Part shown: in pieces, positions 12,515 to 23,508 of the stretch
How the letters are laid out: each line of letters starts with the position of its first letter
Numbering within the stretch: position 1 is the first letter of the stretch
Assembly (NCBI GenBank): GCA_001792895.1
Contig: MARA01000003.1
Coordinates: 806,001 to 870,000 of the forward strand
From: Lentinus brumalis
Taxonomy: Eukaryota; Basidiomycota; Agaricomycetes; Polyporales; Polyporaceae
Direction: 5' to 3'
DNA: 64,000 bases
Notes under the pieces: model-generated
What the model saw: the letters and a program-made list of their open reading frames with translations, nothing else
Told to the model about the DNA's origin: nothing
Database searches by the model: none
Made by a program: the position numbers and the translations under genes

Positions 12515-14676
12515 CTAACGTGCGCCGTGCACGAGGTCCATGTAGGGAGGAGGATGGACGACCCGCCCGTGGTCTTCCTGCTGATCTTCAAGGTCTGGCA
12601 CCCGATAGGGCGGCGGCGCATGCCCATGCGCCTGTCCTTCGTCATGCGGAGGAGGGGGCGGGATAGCACCCCCCGGCGGGCTCTGCGCCCTCGGGGACTA
12701 TCATGCGCCACGCCGGGCGCTCTGAACTCCGCCGAGTCAATCGACGGCGGCGGATCCGACGGGTCGTCCATGGGAGGCGGCGGTGGCGGAGGAATGCTCC
12801 CTTCGTCACTGATAGCGTTCAGGTTGATGTTCTGCTGCTCGAGCGCGAGTCCGAGCGCCTCGATAGTTGCGGGCTCGTCGAGGGCCATGGTCGCGAACCC
12901 GGTGACGTCGGCGTCGTGCGTCGCCATCTCGAGCGAGGGCGGGGGCGTGAACTGGCGCTGCGGGAGCACGTCTGCATATCCGTCGAACTGGTCGGACGCA
13001 TGGAAACCGAACAGCATGCCCTCGCCCTCGAACACCGATTCCGCAGGCGGCGGCGCGGGCTCCTCAGCGGGGGGCACGAAGATCTCGCGCTCAGACTCGA
13101 GGAATGTGGGTAGCCGCGAGCTTGATGCCTCCGACTCGAGGAACGTGGGTGGGCGCGAGGACGTGGAGGCCTCAGCTTCGGCGGACCAGAAGGGAGGTGG
13201 TGCTTCTCGCTCCTCGAACGGCGGAGGGGCACCTGGGGCACCGCTGGGACCAGCCTCGTACTGCGGTACATCGGCGTCCTCCAACCTGACGGTCCGCGTA
13301 GGAGGGCGGTCGTGCTTCTTGTGGTACGCCTCGTCGACAGACGCCTCTACTTCGGGAAGTGGTGCCGAGGGGGGCAAGATGAGCAGAGGGATTGTCAGCG
13401 TGGACACGCGCTCCGTGCGGCTCGCCATGTTTATGAACGTTGCGTGGACGAGAAGTCGGAATGATACCGTATGCAGCAGAGTCGCTTGCGTGATCGACGC
13501 GCATTCCGCCTCGGACTCGGCGGAGAGGAGCTCTTCGGAAGGCCCCGTTGGTCATGGGGAGACTCCGGCCGAGGCACTTCGGTGGGCTGGTGCAGAACGA
13601 GACGTATCCGCAGAGGACGCGAGGGGTGCATGCGACAAGATGCACCAGAAAGCGCTACCACCTTCCGCTCTCCGTGCACGCCTTTCCTCACAGCGAACTC
13701 CGGCGCCTGGCGGGAAGTAGAAGGAACAGGTTGGGTTTTCTGAGACGGCGAGGACGGCTCGTCTGAGTCTGAGGGATTGTTCGCGAACTCGATGTCGCTG
13801 AGCTCATCATCCTCGCCTTCGTCATGCTTCACAGTGACAGTGCGCACGAGCTCCGCGCGCAAGTTGCGGAGACGCAAGCCCTGCTCTACAACGAGGTCAG
13901 GAGAGGGGGTGGGCACTGTGAAGTAGATCGGAATGGGCTCCCCAGCCTTGTACGTTGTCCGGGGGAGTTGTACCTCGATCTTGCTGGGCTCAGTGATGGT
14001 CCAGGTCTCCGGCGCAGGATGCAGGTCATGCGTGTGTGAGGTATAGCGCCGTGTATGGACGAGGAACGAGCGGATGAGCGGAGGAGCATCCTCTTCGACG
14101 GGCCATATGTTTACCGTGAGCGTGTGCGCCAGAGAAGATTGCGAGGTATGCAAGCACTGTGGTGTGTCCCAGGGAAGCGGTATTGAGAATGGAAAGCTTG
14201 ACCTCTGGTGGGGACCAGGGTCCGGGGATGCTGCGAGGATGACCTCGGTGTTCGCGAGCTCGATCTCCCGTCCATGCGCCCTTTCCGCCGAGCGCAACAC
14301 CACGGACCTGTGCGCACATCATTCAGCAACCCTCTGCTTCTTCCGACGCCCACAGCAGTATCAAATAACACCCAGCGATGTGTACTCACACTTTGCGCCA
14401 CCTGAACTCGGCGTCGGCACTCTTGATCTGCAGCTCGCCCTCGACCGCAGCGCGCTCGTTGTCTGCACCGAGGTACCCCTTCTGGAAGTGCAGGCCACCC
14501 TCCGCGACGGGAATGATGAGGATCTGGGGGCCAGTGTTGTCCGGAGATGCTGCGCTTGCGTCCGTGTCCGTATCGGCGCCGTCAGGAGCGGAGACGAAGC
14601 TATGGTCTGAGTCGTCCGAGACATGCGCATCCGTAGCGGACGGTTGCTGGGTGTATGTCGGAGGAAGATCTGCCAT
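12515..14676 (-). CDS. Arrestin-like (ART-type) trafficking adaptor
   Basis: An alpha-arrestin-type adaptor that would bring a Rsp5/NEDD4-family ubiquitin ligase to plasma-membrane cargo. The N-terminus has PPTY within the first ten residues. After one intron comes the arrestin N-lobe (SIPLPWDTPQCLHTS, HTLTVNIWPVEED, PSKIEVQLPRTTYKAGEPI), then the C-lobe and a long Pro/Ser/Glu-rich tail. The tail's most likely final exon lies in another frame (12515-12700), reads APPPYRVPDLEDQ and VHPPPYMDLVHGAR, and ends at TAG 12515-12517; two PPPY motifs are what this family needs for ligase binding. The junction into this frame is not resolved: a small intron with an AG near 12707, or a frameshift. Without it the open frame would continue to 12379 and lose both motifs. 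Confidence 0.8.
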
Positions 14677-15574
14677 GGTATGGATCAGAGGACACAGACG
14701 TGGTTATGGTGGTGAGAAGTGCGCCTCAAGAAATGTGGGGCGAACATGGCCAGATGAGGAGCCTGTACCAAGCCAGTGCGCTAAGACGGAGATGCATAAG
14801 CCACAGCACTGGCTCGACGGCGTAACGCGCGAACACTCCGATACATCTCGGTGCACCTTCTTCACCATCGTCTCATACATTTATTGTTATCCACACACGA
14901 GGATTGAGTGGCTTTGGGATGTCCGACCTCTCCATTGAGGACCATTATGGCTGCAGCCATAGCGTAGTATCAAGATGTTTAACATTTCCGATGACTACAT
15001 GGCAAGATCACAACATGAGAGCTACAAGGAATGTTCCTGGACTGTCTAAGAGACATCCACGATAAAAAAAGTCCCGCGAGGGCATGGATGCCTTGATTGG
15101 GCCCAGGATAATACATGACGATCTTGGCTGCGATTTGACCTCACGAAGTCGTGGAGCGTGACGACGACGGAGGATACCTTAGCAGCCAGCAAGAGGAAAC
15201 GCATGAAATCGTACGGATGGAGAAATATATTCTCGACGGGACCTATAGAGTAATACATTGGAACAACCTGCGCGCCATCGTGAGCACGAGAACGACTACA
15301 ACAGTGCAACGACGTACGGTGTACACGAGTGGGTGTCGCGGACGAAATGTCATTCCCTGAGTGTAGCACGCCGTCAGTCAATTATAAGTGACAGCGCAGC
15401 TTCGTATACGAGGAATCCAAGTTTCGATATTGGCTACAGATTGACCTCGCACAACCATTGCCGGAGCGGTAGGCGAGGCTTCGAAAGAGCCGAAGGAGAA
15501 TGAACGAGGAGCACACCGGGTGACGCGTAGAGGGTATCTTCCATATGCTACAGCAATACAACGTACGGATACAG
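14677..15574. other. Intergenic, no gene seen
   Basis: About 900 bp between the arrestin start and the end of the DUF1764 gene. Open frames are short and overlap without splice logic or recognisable motifs. It should contain the arrestin promoter (right of 14677) and the 3' end of the DUF1764 transcript. I see no repeat or RNA gene. Confidence 0.5.
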
Positions 15575-16148
15575 TCAGAAACCTGCGAAAGGTGTCAGCT
15601 ACGGGCAGGAGCGACTGAAAATTTGAGAGCTTACAGCACTGGCAATCAAACGGACACAATGGGGTATCTCCGCCGCTGTCTGCGATGCCGAGCTCATCTT
15701 CCTTGTAGATCAAGAAGCCTTCCTCCGTTGTCCGACCTGCAGATGAGTGTTAGAAAAAATGAAAGGGAGGTAAGATATACAACGTACGAGGGCCAGTGCC
15801 CCGGGAATCCTTGAAGCGTTGCTCCTCCTCCCGGTCCTTCTTGGGCTTCTTTTGCTTGACTACGCTGGACGCAGACTTCTCCGCCTTCGCCGGCTTGGTT
15901 GTCTTTGCGGAGGACAAGCCAACAGAAGGGTCGAAGACAGTCTCTGGGACTTGCCGTTTGGGAGGGTTGCTGGGAGCAGCATCCTCTGTATCATCATCGC
16001 GTTTGCGCTTGGCCGACTTCTCCTTGTCCTTTTTCTTCTTTTTCTTCTTCTCGAGCTGAGGAGAAGAAGACGAAGAGGCTTTTGGAGGTGCGACGACGGC
16101 CACCTTGCCCTTGGAGGCGAAGATGGCGTCGATGTCAGAGACGGGCAT
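15575..16148 (-). CDS. DUF1764 family protein
   Basis: A small conserved eukaryotic protein of unknown function. It starts MPVSDIDAIFASKGK, the usual start of the family, followed by a lysine-rich stretch that includes seven consecutive lysines. The C-terminal signature is assembled across two introns: GTGPRRTTEEGFLIYKEDEL, GGDTPLCPFDCQC, and a final tiny exon (15582-15575) that completes CQCCF-stop. The intron before that exon runs from GTAAGC to CGCAG at 15583. Ending exactly on CPFDC.CCF strongly supports this model. It lies head to head with SWI1, with only 46 bp between start codons. Confidence 0.88.
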
Positions 16149-16194
16149 GGGAGGAGAAAAAATACGAGGACAAGGAGCGCGCGCCTAGGGAGTG
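16149..16194. promoter_or_regulatory. 46 bp gap between divergent start codons
   Basis: Only 46 bp separate the DUF1764 ATG (16148, minus) from the inferred SWI1 ATG (16195, plus). Transcription starts must overlap or lie inside the opposite gene. If the SWI1 upstream exons are wrong, its first ATG is at 16474 and the gap grows to 325 bp. Confidence 0.45.
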
Positions 16195-19100
16195 ATGGGC
16201 GCGTGGCAGGGTGAGTCGAACTCGGGAAGCCACGGCGGTGTCGCTTCGCTCTGCAGGACCAGATTCCGGACTGAAGCACTCGGGAAGCCAGAGACTGGGA
16301 GATGTATGTACCGCGCCCCGGTGACGAGCAGCGAGCACTGACCCGCGGACAGGCAGCACAACGTCGGGAACGCGTCGCCCGCCGTCGGCCCTGGGCACGG
16401 ATTCGGGCCACATGCGAGCGGAGGATCAGATGGGGGACTTGGGTTCAATCTGGACCCATTTACCGCGAAGCAGATGGCGGCGCTGCAGGCCACGAGTGTC
16501 GCAAAGGCGGGGAACCGGTCTGCGCCAGGCGGAACCTCGGCGGGTTATTTCGGCGGAGTGGCGACGAACCAGTCCAGCTCGCTTTCCCGCCCAGATGACA
16601 GCCATCCCTTTCCTCCTCTCTCCGACCCCCAGGCGCCGAACACACCCATGAACGTCCGTCCCTTCCTGCCTCCCGCCCTCCCCCGCCCCCACTCACCCCC
16701 GCGCCCCGTTCTCCTACAGCCCCCAGGCCCCACAAATGCAGACCAGTTCCGCGCTCGCAAACGCAGCTGGCTCCAGGGCCTCGCAAACCTCATGGCCCAG
16801 CGTGGAATGCCGCTCCCGCCACAGCTCACCGGTGTCCCCTTCCCTCCGCAGTATGACCCCGCACAGATGCCCTGGAAGTCCCTCGAGGTCTCCCCCGCGG
16901 ACCTGGGAGTCGTCAGGCTAGCAGGCGTCGATGTCGACTTGTTCAGGCTCTGGGGAGCTATCCTCCAGCATGGGGGCGGTGCTGCAGTGCGTACCTCCAT
17001 ATTTCACCCATGTTATCCCGTCCGTTCATCTGTGTGTCCCATTCCCCGTCTGGCGCGTGCAGGTGTCCCAGAAGGGCGGCTGGATCGTCGTCCGTGATCA
17101 CCTTGGCCTTCCCGAGTACATGCCCTCGCCCGCCAACCCTGCAGAGACGAAGCCCGTCCACGAGGTGCTCGAACGGTACTACATGGCCCTTCTCGGTCCC
17201 TTCGAAGAGGCATACCGCAAGAACATGATGGAGAACCAGCAGCGCGCCATAGCAGCGGGGCGCGGCCTGCCAGGGCGCCCTGGCATGGTCGGCGGCAACT
17301 CTGCTCCTGGCATGATGCCCCGTCCCAACACTCTACCCAACATCAACATGGACGGACCGGGTCAGTTCCTCCCTGCCCAGCCCGGCACCATGCCCCTCCA
17401 ACCTCCTAATGTGATGGGCGTAGGCGTCAATGGCGCGATCAATGGTGCAGGCTTGTCTTTGAACAAGATGCAGTCCGGAGGTCTTTCGAATGGGTCTGGT
17501 GACCTCGAGCACGACATGGACTCGCGGAAGCGGAAGATGGCAGAGGTTACCGAGTCGGAGGCCAAGCGCGTCAGGCAAAAGACCGGTATGTTCGTGTGTG
17601 CACGCCACTCCGATAAAGGTGCTAATAACCCGTTAAGGTGGCTCGGATGTATCGGAGTCTCGCGGTGTAAGTTGTTCAGTGCTTCTATCCGCTACCACGT
17701 ACTTGTTTCTCATACCTCCCCTTGGCAGTCGGTCGCGCCCGGGCAGACTCCCGAGGCAGCGGTTCCCACAATAACGCGGACCATACGCCAACCTTCACGC
17801 AGGAAGATTGAATATGTGCCACTTGCTCCTGAGCTGGACACCGCTGGAGGACGGAATCTCGATTTCATCCAGAACGAGTGGGCACGCGTTGCTGCACGTC
17901 CACTGCGTCACAGCGACGAATGGGGCCATGTCGATATCGACGCACTCACGCTATCGCTGCGCTCGCGTATATCCACCGAGCTGTCTTACTCGCTGACGAC
18001 CTTCGCTCTGCTTACACTGGCTCGGAACCAGGGTCAACACCCTCGAGACCCAACCCGTGAGAGCGGGTTCCCTATCGCACAAGCTCCGGAGTTGCTGGAT
18101 GAGGCGGTCGAGCTGGTCGAGGAGCTTGCTTTCGAAGGGGTCGAGGACGATGGCGACTTCGCGGACGACACGCCGTTTATGACGCACAAAGAACTGGTTA
18201 ATACGCTGCTCGACGATGGAACGAAGCCCTTCGCTGGACTGCGATCTGGACCGGGAGTGAAGGACGCCTCTCATGGTCCACGACCGCGTCCGGCCGATAT
18301 CGTGCTCACAGTAGTCAACATCATCCGCAACATCTCCCAGGGCGACGAATCAAGCGCAGGCCATCTCGCGAAGCATGACAAGCTCATCCATGTCATGCTC
18401 CGACTCTGCAGCCTCGCCCCACGCAGCAAGTCGTCCACGCCCGTCCCACTATCCCCCATACTTTCCATCTCCGACCTGCTCACAATACGCAAGGACGTTG
18501 TGCATATGCTCGTGAACTTTGGCGCCTTCGTCACCCTGCTTCCTGACGGGGCTGCAACGCCGCCTAAGCAGATGCAACACACCATCAAGCGAGCATTCGA
18601 GGTCGTCGCATCGTTCCTTGTCGACCCGTCTGAGACGCTCACCCCGTTCAACTACGTCGTCCAGTCCGGCATACATCTCACGCCACACAATTCAAAACCA
18701 CCAGCGCCGCCGTCCCTTGCGAACCAAGCCCTCGAGGCCTTCGCCCGCTTCACACTCCCCGACGACAGCCGCCGTGCCGTCGCACAAATCGTGCCCGTTC
18801 CCTGGATCTGGCGGACGTTTGAGGCGCTCGTGCACCGTCTCCCCATATCCGACCACGACTTCCACGCGATCATGCGCGAGCCCTGGATCGGCTACGTCGA
18901 ACGGCTCGTCCTGTGCCTCTACTCCCTCGCCTTCCTCTCCCCGCCCGAGCTCAAGAACCGGGCGAAGCACGACGGGGCGCTGGGCTTCTCCAAGGTCGTG
19001 CTGCGTCTCCTGCGCAAGCTGACGCTGCACACGCCGATGGAGTCGCGCTCGACGTTCGCGAGCCTCATCCGCCGCGCGATCGAGCTCCTCAAGGTCGTCG

Positions 19101-19318
19101 ACGACGCGGAGGATTCGTTTGACCCGAGCCGCTCCGCGATGCCCACACTCTCGTTTGGCATCGGGTATGGGGAGCACGGCGATAACAGGGTCGAGCGCGG
19201 ACGGGGCATGCTGTGCGCGTACCAGGAGGACATCACGCTCGGGCTCATGATGCACCCCGAGGTGGTCGACGCGATGCTGTTCTCGGAGCTCGAGAGCCTC
19301 GTCCGCGTTGGCCCGTGA
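16195..19318 (+). CDS. SWI1: SWI/SNF subunit SWI1 (ARID protein)
   Basis: DNA-binding ARID subunit of the SWI/SNF (BAF-type) chromatin remodeller. Predicted small first exons (ATG 16195; donors GTGAGT near 16211 and GTATGT near 16306; exon 3 from about 16351) lead into a Gly/Pro-rich region. The ARID domain follows: NADQFRARKRSWLQGLANLM, VDVDLFRLWGAILQHGG, then, after an intron 16987-17062, VSQKGGWIVVRDHLGLPEY and ERYYMALLGPFEEAY. Beyond a linker and two more introns, a long alpha-helical armadillo-like region (about 17750-19315) matches the SWI1/BAF250 C-terminus in size and character. The ARID order and helical tail are what place it as SWI1 rather than another ARID protein. The extreme N-terminus is the weakest part of the model. 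Confidence 0.87.
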
Positions 19319-19781
19319 GCGTGATCGTGTATCATGACGTTGCATGTCCGTCACCATGATTATGCCGGGACTGTACTGTTGTCTGCTGCTTTCACTGATT
19401 CACTGTCGCGTCGTTTCTGCTCCCGTTATGTTATACTCGTATCTGTATCTGTACGTATGGTTGTATACTCACTCATGTGTTTCTGGAATGAATACCTCAG
19501 TTCACTTGCTATGCGCTGTGCAAGCAGATGATAATGGCCTTTCTTCCGGATGTTTGCTGCGACACGGGCACAACACATACACGAAGACAACATCATGATA
19601 TGATATGCCAGTCCAGGACCACTCCAATACGACAGCAAATACATGTACGGGAAAGCCATATAGATCAGACAAAGTACGGAAGAGGAAGGGAAAGAGCAGG
19701 TAGTACTGTAAAAAGGACATTAGGCTCGTAACAGGTGGGGAGGGAAACATGTGCCGAGGCGAAACCAGGATGGCACAAAGT
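19319..19781. other. Convergent intergenic region
   Basis: 463 bp between the stop codons of SWI1 and the Rab GTPase, expected to hold both 3' UTRs. AT content rises. I see no ORF with coding character, RNA gene or repeat. Confidence 0.5.
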
Positions 19782-20864
19782 CTAGCAATTGCACGCATCC
19801 TTGCCCTTCGCATTGTTCTCCTCCAGGTTAACGCCGCCTTCCTGCGCAGTACGACCAGATGCGGCACCGGGGCGCTGACCGCCACGGGTTGACGCTAGGA
19901 TCTGATCAATGGGAATCTTCTTGGCTGTAAAAGCAGGAAATGAAGGCCGCAGTGAGCCGCAGTTCGTCGCAACGGACCGTATGGAGCCACTTACCGATCT
20001 CGGTGAAGATCTCCACGACACCTTCGCCCGTCTTCGCGGACGTCTCAAAGAACAGCAGCCCTGCCTCCTGAGCGTATGCCTCTGCCTCATCTCTGGGCAC
20101 CTGCCTGAGGCTCTCGGGCTCACCCGAGGTGCCCGTCTCTCCCGGGGTCGCCGTTGCGTCGTCGGCCTCGTCTTCGGACTCGGGTACTGAGGGCGAGGCG
20201 GAAGGGGTGACGAGATCTATCTTGTTGCCTGCAAGGGCGATGACAATGTTGGGGTTCGCTTGTCGCTGCAGCTCCTTCACCCATGTCTTTGCCTTCTCGA
20301 GGCTGGACGCCTTGGTGACGTCGTAGACGACCACGGCCGCCTGTGCGTTGCGGTAGTACATGGGCTAGTAGCAGGTGGCGTGAGTAGGCGGGGAGGTATA
20401 AACGGGCGTGGCACGTACTGCAAGAGAGTGGAATCGCTCCTGGCCTGCCGTGTCCCAAATCTCATATCGCAGCACGCGGTCCTCCAAGCGACACTTCTGC
20501 GTCAGGAACGCAGCACCAATCGTGGGCTCCTTGTTCGGCTGGAACTCGTTCGAGACCTGTGTGTGGCATGTTGAGGGAGAGGACGAGAGATAGCGGAGAG
20601 ATTACGCACGAATCGCAGCACAATTGACGACTTCCCGACCGCTGCCTCGCCTGTCATCGTGCGGCCCCGTCAGCACAAGCCGTCGCCACACATAAGATAC
20701 CAAGACTCCCGCGAGACCACACGGACAGCGAGGTCGCCCTTCAGCTACACTGCGTGTGGGAGACCGAAAGGCTATGCGAGGCCCCAGACAGAGAAAGACT
20801 CACCAAGCAGCACCAGTTTAACCTGAACAGACCTCTCCGTCGAGCCAGAAGCAGCGTCGGCCAT
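19782..20864 (-). CDS. Rab5-type small GTPase (Ypt5/Vps21-like)
   Basis: A small GTPase of early endosomes that drives endosome docking and fusion. Exons run from ATG 20864 ([21 protein letters not shown]) through the P-loop exon ([14 protein letters not shown]), the effector loop [49 protein letters not shown] and GNKIDL to [16 protein letters not shown]. The Ala-Ala-Phe effector loop and [15 protein letters not shown] are Rab5 marks. The last exon ends KGKDACNC, a C-x-C prenylation end. An acidic Ser/Pro-rich insertion of roughly 35 residues lies between the NKID and SAK motifs, a loop usually a few residues long in Rabs. Convergent with SWI1. Confidence 0.9.
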
Positions 20865-21147
20865 GTCTATGGATTGTCGGGGCGGGGAAGAAAATAGAAT
20901 ACACGGAGGAGAGGGAGTGGGTGATGGCGTAACGAGGAACAGCGCACACGTCCCCTCAGTCACACCCGTCCTTGTTTGTCCCTGCCGGCGCCTCCCTCAG
21001 AACCTTGAGCTCGAGCATGTGCTCCGCCACCGGCTAGTCCTGGACTCGAGTTCCGGACGATACACTGCACGTTAATATGTAGGTCTTTCGTTTGGATGAT
21101 GCATAGGCTGATGACTTGGTTGGCGGTCGGTCAATGTACATGACTGA

Positions 21148-23508
21148 CTACAGCGCTTCCGGTGCGACAGGCATTGTCACCATGTACCACGGCTTCAGCT
21201 GATCGCAAGTGACAAAGAGCCCATCTTCCAACTCCGTCTTTGATGCCGCAAGAAATACGGGAGGACACTCGAACGGATCGGCTCCGGCTTCAGATTCGAC
21301 AGCCAAAGCCACATCCACGACCTTCCCGGTCATAGCATCAGAGGACGCCGCGAGATCTTGCGCCGCGCCGCTGAGGCTAAGCTGCCTCTTGGAGTGGCCG
21401 GCGGGCGAGTTCGGGAGCGCAGCACTCTGATCGTAAAACCAGAACGGCTGGTTCATGTAGCCGCTGTCCTTCTGCTGCAGGAACGATGCGTACTTGCCCT
21501 TCGGATCTCCGTAGGCAGCAGCGATCGCCGCGACGTGCGGGAAGATGTCCGAGATATCTTCACCCTTCGGGTCAATCGCCATGACGTAGTCGAGAGCCTT
21601 TTGAATGGTCGCTCCGTACTTCGACTTCGCGGTCCAGAAGTTCATCCCAAGCTGGTCGGCTAGCTTCGCATTGGTCTGCGTACGAGATATGTCAGAGCGT
21701 CGTCGGGCAGCAAAAATCGCGCGTACTTACGATCATTGCCTCCAGGTTGAAACAGCGGTAGTGATACGGCCGTGTGCGGACTGCCTCGAAAGGTTGCTCA
21801 CCAGATGCCGCGATCTGGTCCAGGAACTGGTGGGTGAAGTAGTTCTTGAGGGTGCTCTGCGCGCCTTGCGTGTCACCGAGATTCATCTGCAGCGCTGCCA
21901 GTTGACTGACGAGGAAGGTGAAGTGGTTGCTGCAAATGACTGTCAGGCCACCAGCACATTTGAGTGACGCAGAGGAATGCCTACTTGGCCTTTGTCGCAG
22001 CCTCCTTCCCAAGAGCGCTGTTCTGGAGCCACGAGACGTACGACTTCATCCAATCCGTCATCGCCTTGTCCCTTGCGCTCGTCCAGTCTGGGCTTCCGGC
22101 AGCCTTCAAGAGAGCAATCGCATTCATGACCTTCACCAGTCCGCGCATGTCCAGAATACCGGTGTACGTGCCCATCTGATGCGCCTTCCCGGGCCCGCGC
22201 ACCTGCTGTCCGTAGTTCATGTTCGGGTTCATAGCGGTCGCCGGTGCGAGGAAGAACGTGTCGATGGAGTTGGCCGCGTTCTGCGAATACGAGCGAGTCT
22301 TCTTGCTTAACACGAAGGCGACGGCGTTCCAGAGCACAGCCTGTGCCATCTCGACGGCGGCGGGAGAGTCGGGAAGCGTGCGTACATCCGGATTGGCCTT
22401 GCCATCACGGACAACATACGGGCATGTGGTCCAAGCTGTGGAATACAAGTCAGGACGACAATACCATCTGCACGAGTCATTGTTGAACGTACTAGCTGAA
22501 GGAGCCAAAGTCTTCGAAGGCGATGGGGTGCACTTGGGCCCCTTCGACGTCCTTGCGGGAGCCTGAGCAGGAGCTAGAGTACCACTGATGGTCCTGTCGC
22601 TAGTCGAACGAGAAGAGCTCAGTGTCGCCAGACCACCAGGAACGCGCGTACTAGTAGGCAACGATAGAGAACCGCCAGTAGGGACTGAGGAGAGAGCACC
22701 AGTCGGAAGCGAAGAGACCACAGCAGTCGGTGACGGTTGAGTACTCCCGACATCCTGTCTCCGTTGAACGACCTTGTCGGGTGTGCCGTGACCAAGTAGA
22801 GAACGTCTCCTTCGAAGCATGCGATGGTGAGCACGACGAGCATGCACGTCTGGTACAGTATCAAGAGCCCTCTGAACGAGCGCCACTTCGGCAGCGAGTA
22901 ACTCGTAATCGTAATCGTCGTCTCCGCCAGTCTCGTAGGGGTCGTCGCCATCGAAGGAGCTGTTGTCGTCATCCCAGTCATCGCTATCGTCGTTGCCGTC
23001 CGTAGAGTTCCCGCTTTGGCCGGGTCTAGACAGGTGGTTGGTCCCCTTCGAACACCAGTTGCAGTCCGGCCAGTGGCTTTGACAAACTCTTAGCCGCACA
23101 ATACGAGGCGCATACACAGGGCTTCGGAGACTTACTAAGGCGCCCAGCTGAGGTAGTCGTGAACGTCGCCGCTAGGGGGCTTCACGCTGTTCTTGTTGAC
23201 GATGGCTAGATAGCTGTCAGTGTTCACGCACATGGCGCTAGCACAGAGACACGCACTCCATGGGCCAGACTTCACCGAGCTGCTCGCCTTGCTGAGGATG
23301 TTCTGCTTTGCGCCAGGAGTGCTGCTTGAACTCCCCTGCTTGATGACATAGTTGACGTTGACCCAGTCGTTCGGATCGGCTGTGATCGTGCAGGGTAAGC
23401 GATGGCGGAAAAGTAAACCGCAGCGATGGACTGACCAGCAACAAGACCAGCTGTTGCGACCAAGACTAGCGAGAACAGCGAGTAGCGAGCGAAAGGAAAC
23501 CGCGGCAT
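21148..23508 (-). CDS. Secreted alginate-lyase-like polysaccharide lyase
   Basis: A predicted extracellular enzyme of the alginate lyase superfamily (alpha/alpha toroid), presumably acting on a uronate-containing polysaccharide; the true substrate is unknown. ATG 23508 starts a clear signal peptide (MPRFPFARYSLFSLVLVATA). Family motifs are VNTDSYLAIVNKNSVKPPSGD, HDYLSWAP and a WPDCNWC segment, then DGKANPDVRTLPDSPA, NPNMNYGQQVRGPGKAHQMG, the conserved NHFTFLVSQLAAL and RTRPYHYRCFNLEAM, and a C-terminal domain. Between WPDCNWC and the DGKANPDV block lies a long Asp/Ser/Thr/Pro-rich insertion of about 170 residues (roughly 23020-22490) that I do not expect in this family. At least five introns. 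Upstream of 23508 is a large gene-free gap. Confidence 0.78.

Noticed and set aside
12470..13720. 416-codon plus-strand frame
   Set aside because: It lies antisense to the arrestin gene; its Gly/Ser-rich composition is the shadow of the Pro/Glu-rich tail.
18692..19357. 221-codon minus-strand frame
   Set aside because: Antisense shadow of the GC-rich SWI1 coding sequence, with no start context or domain.
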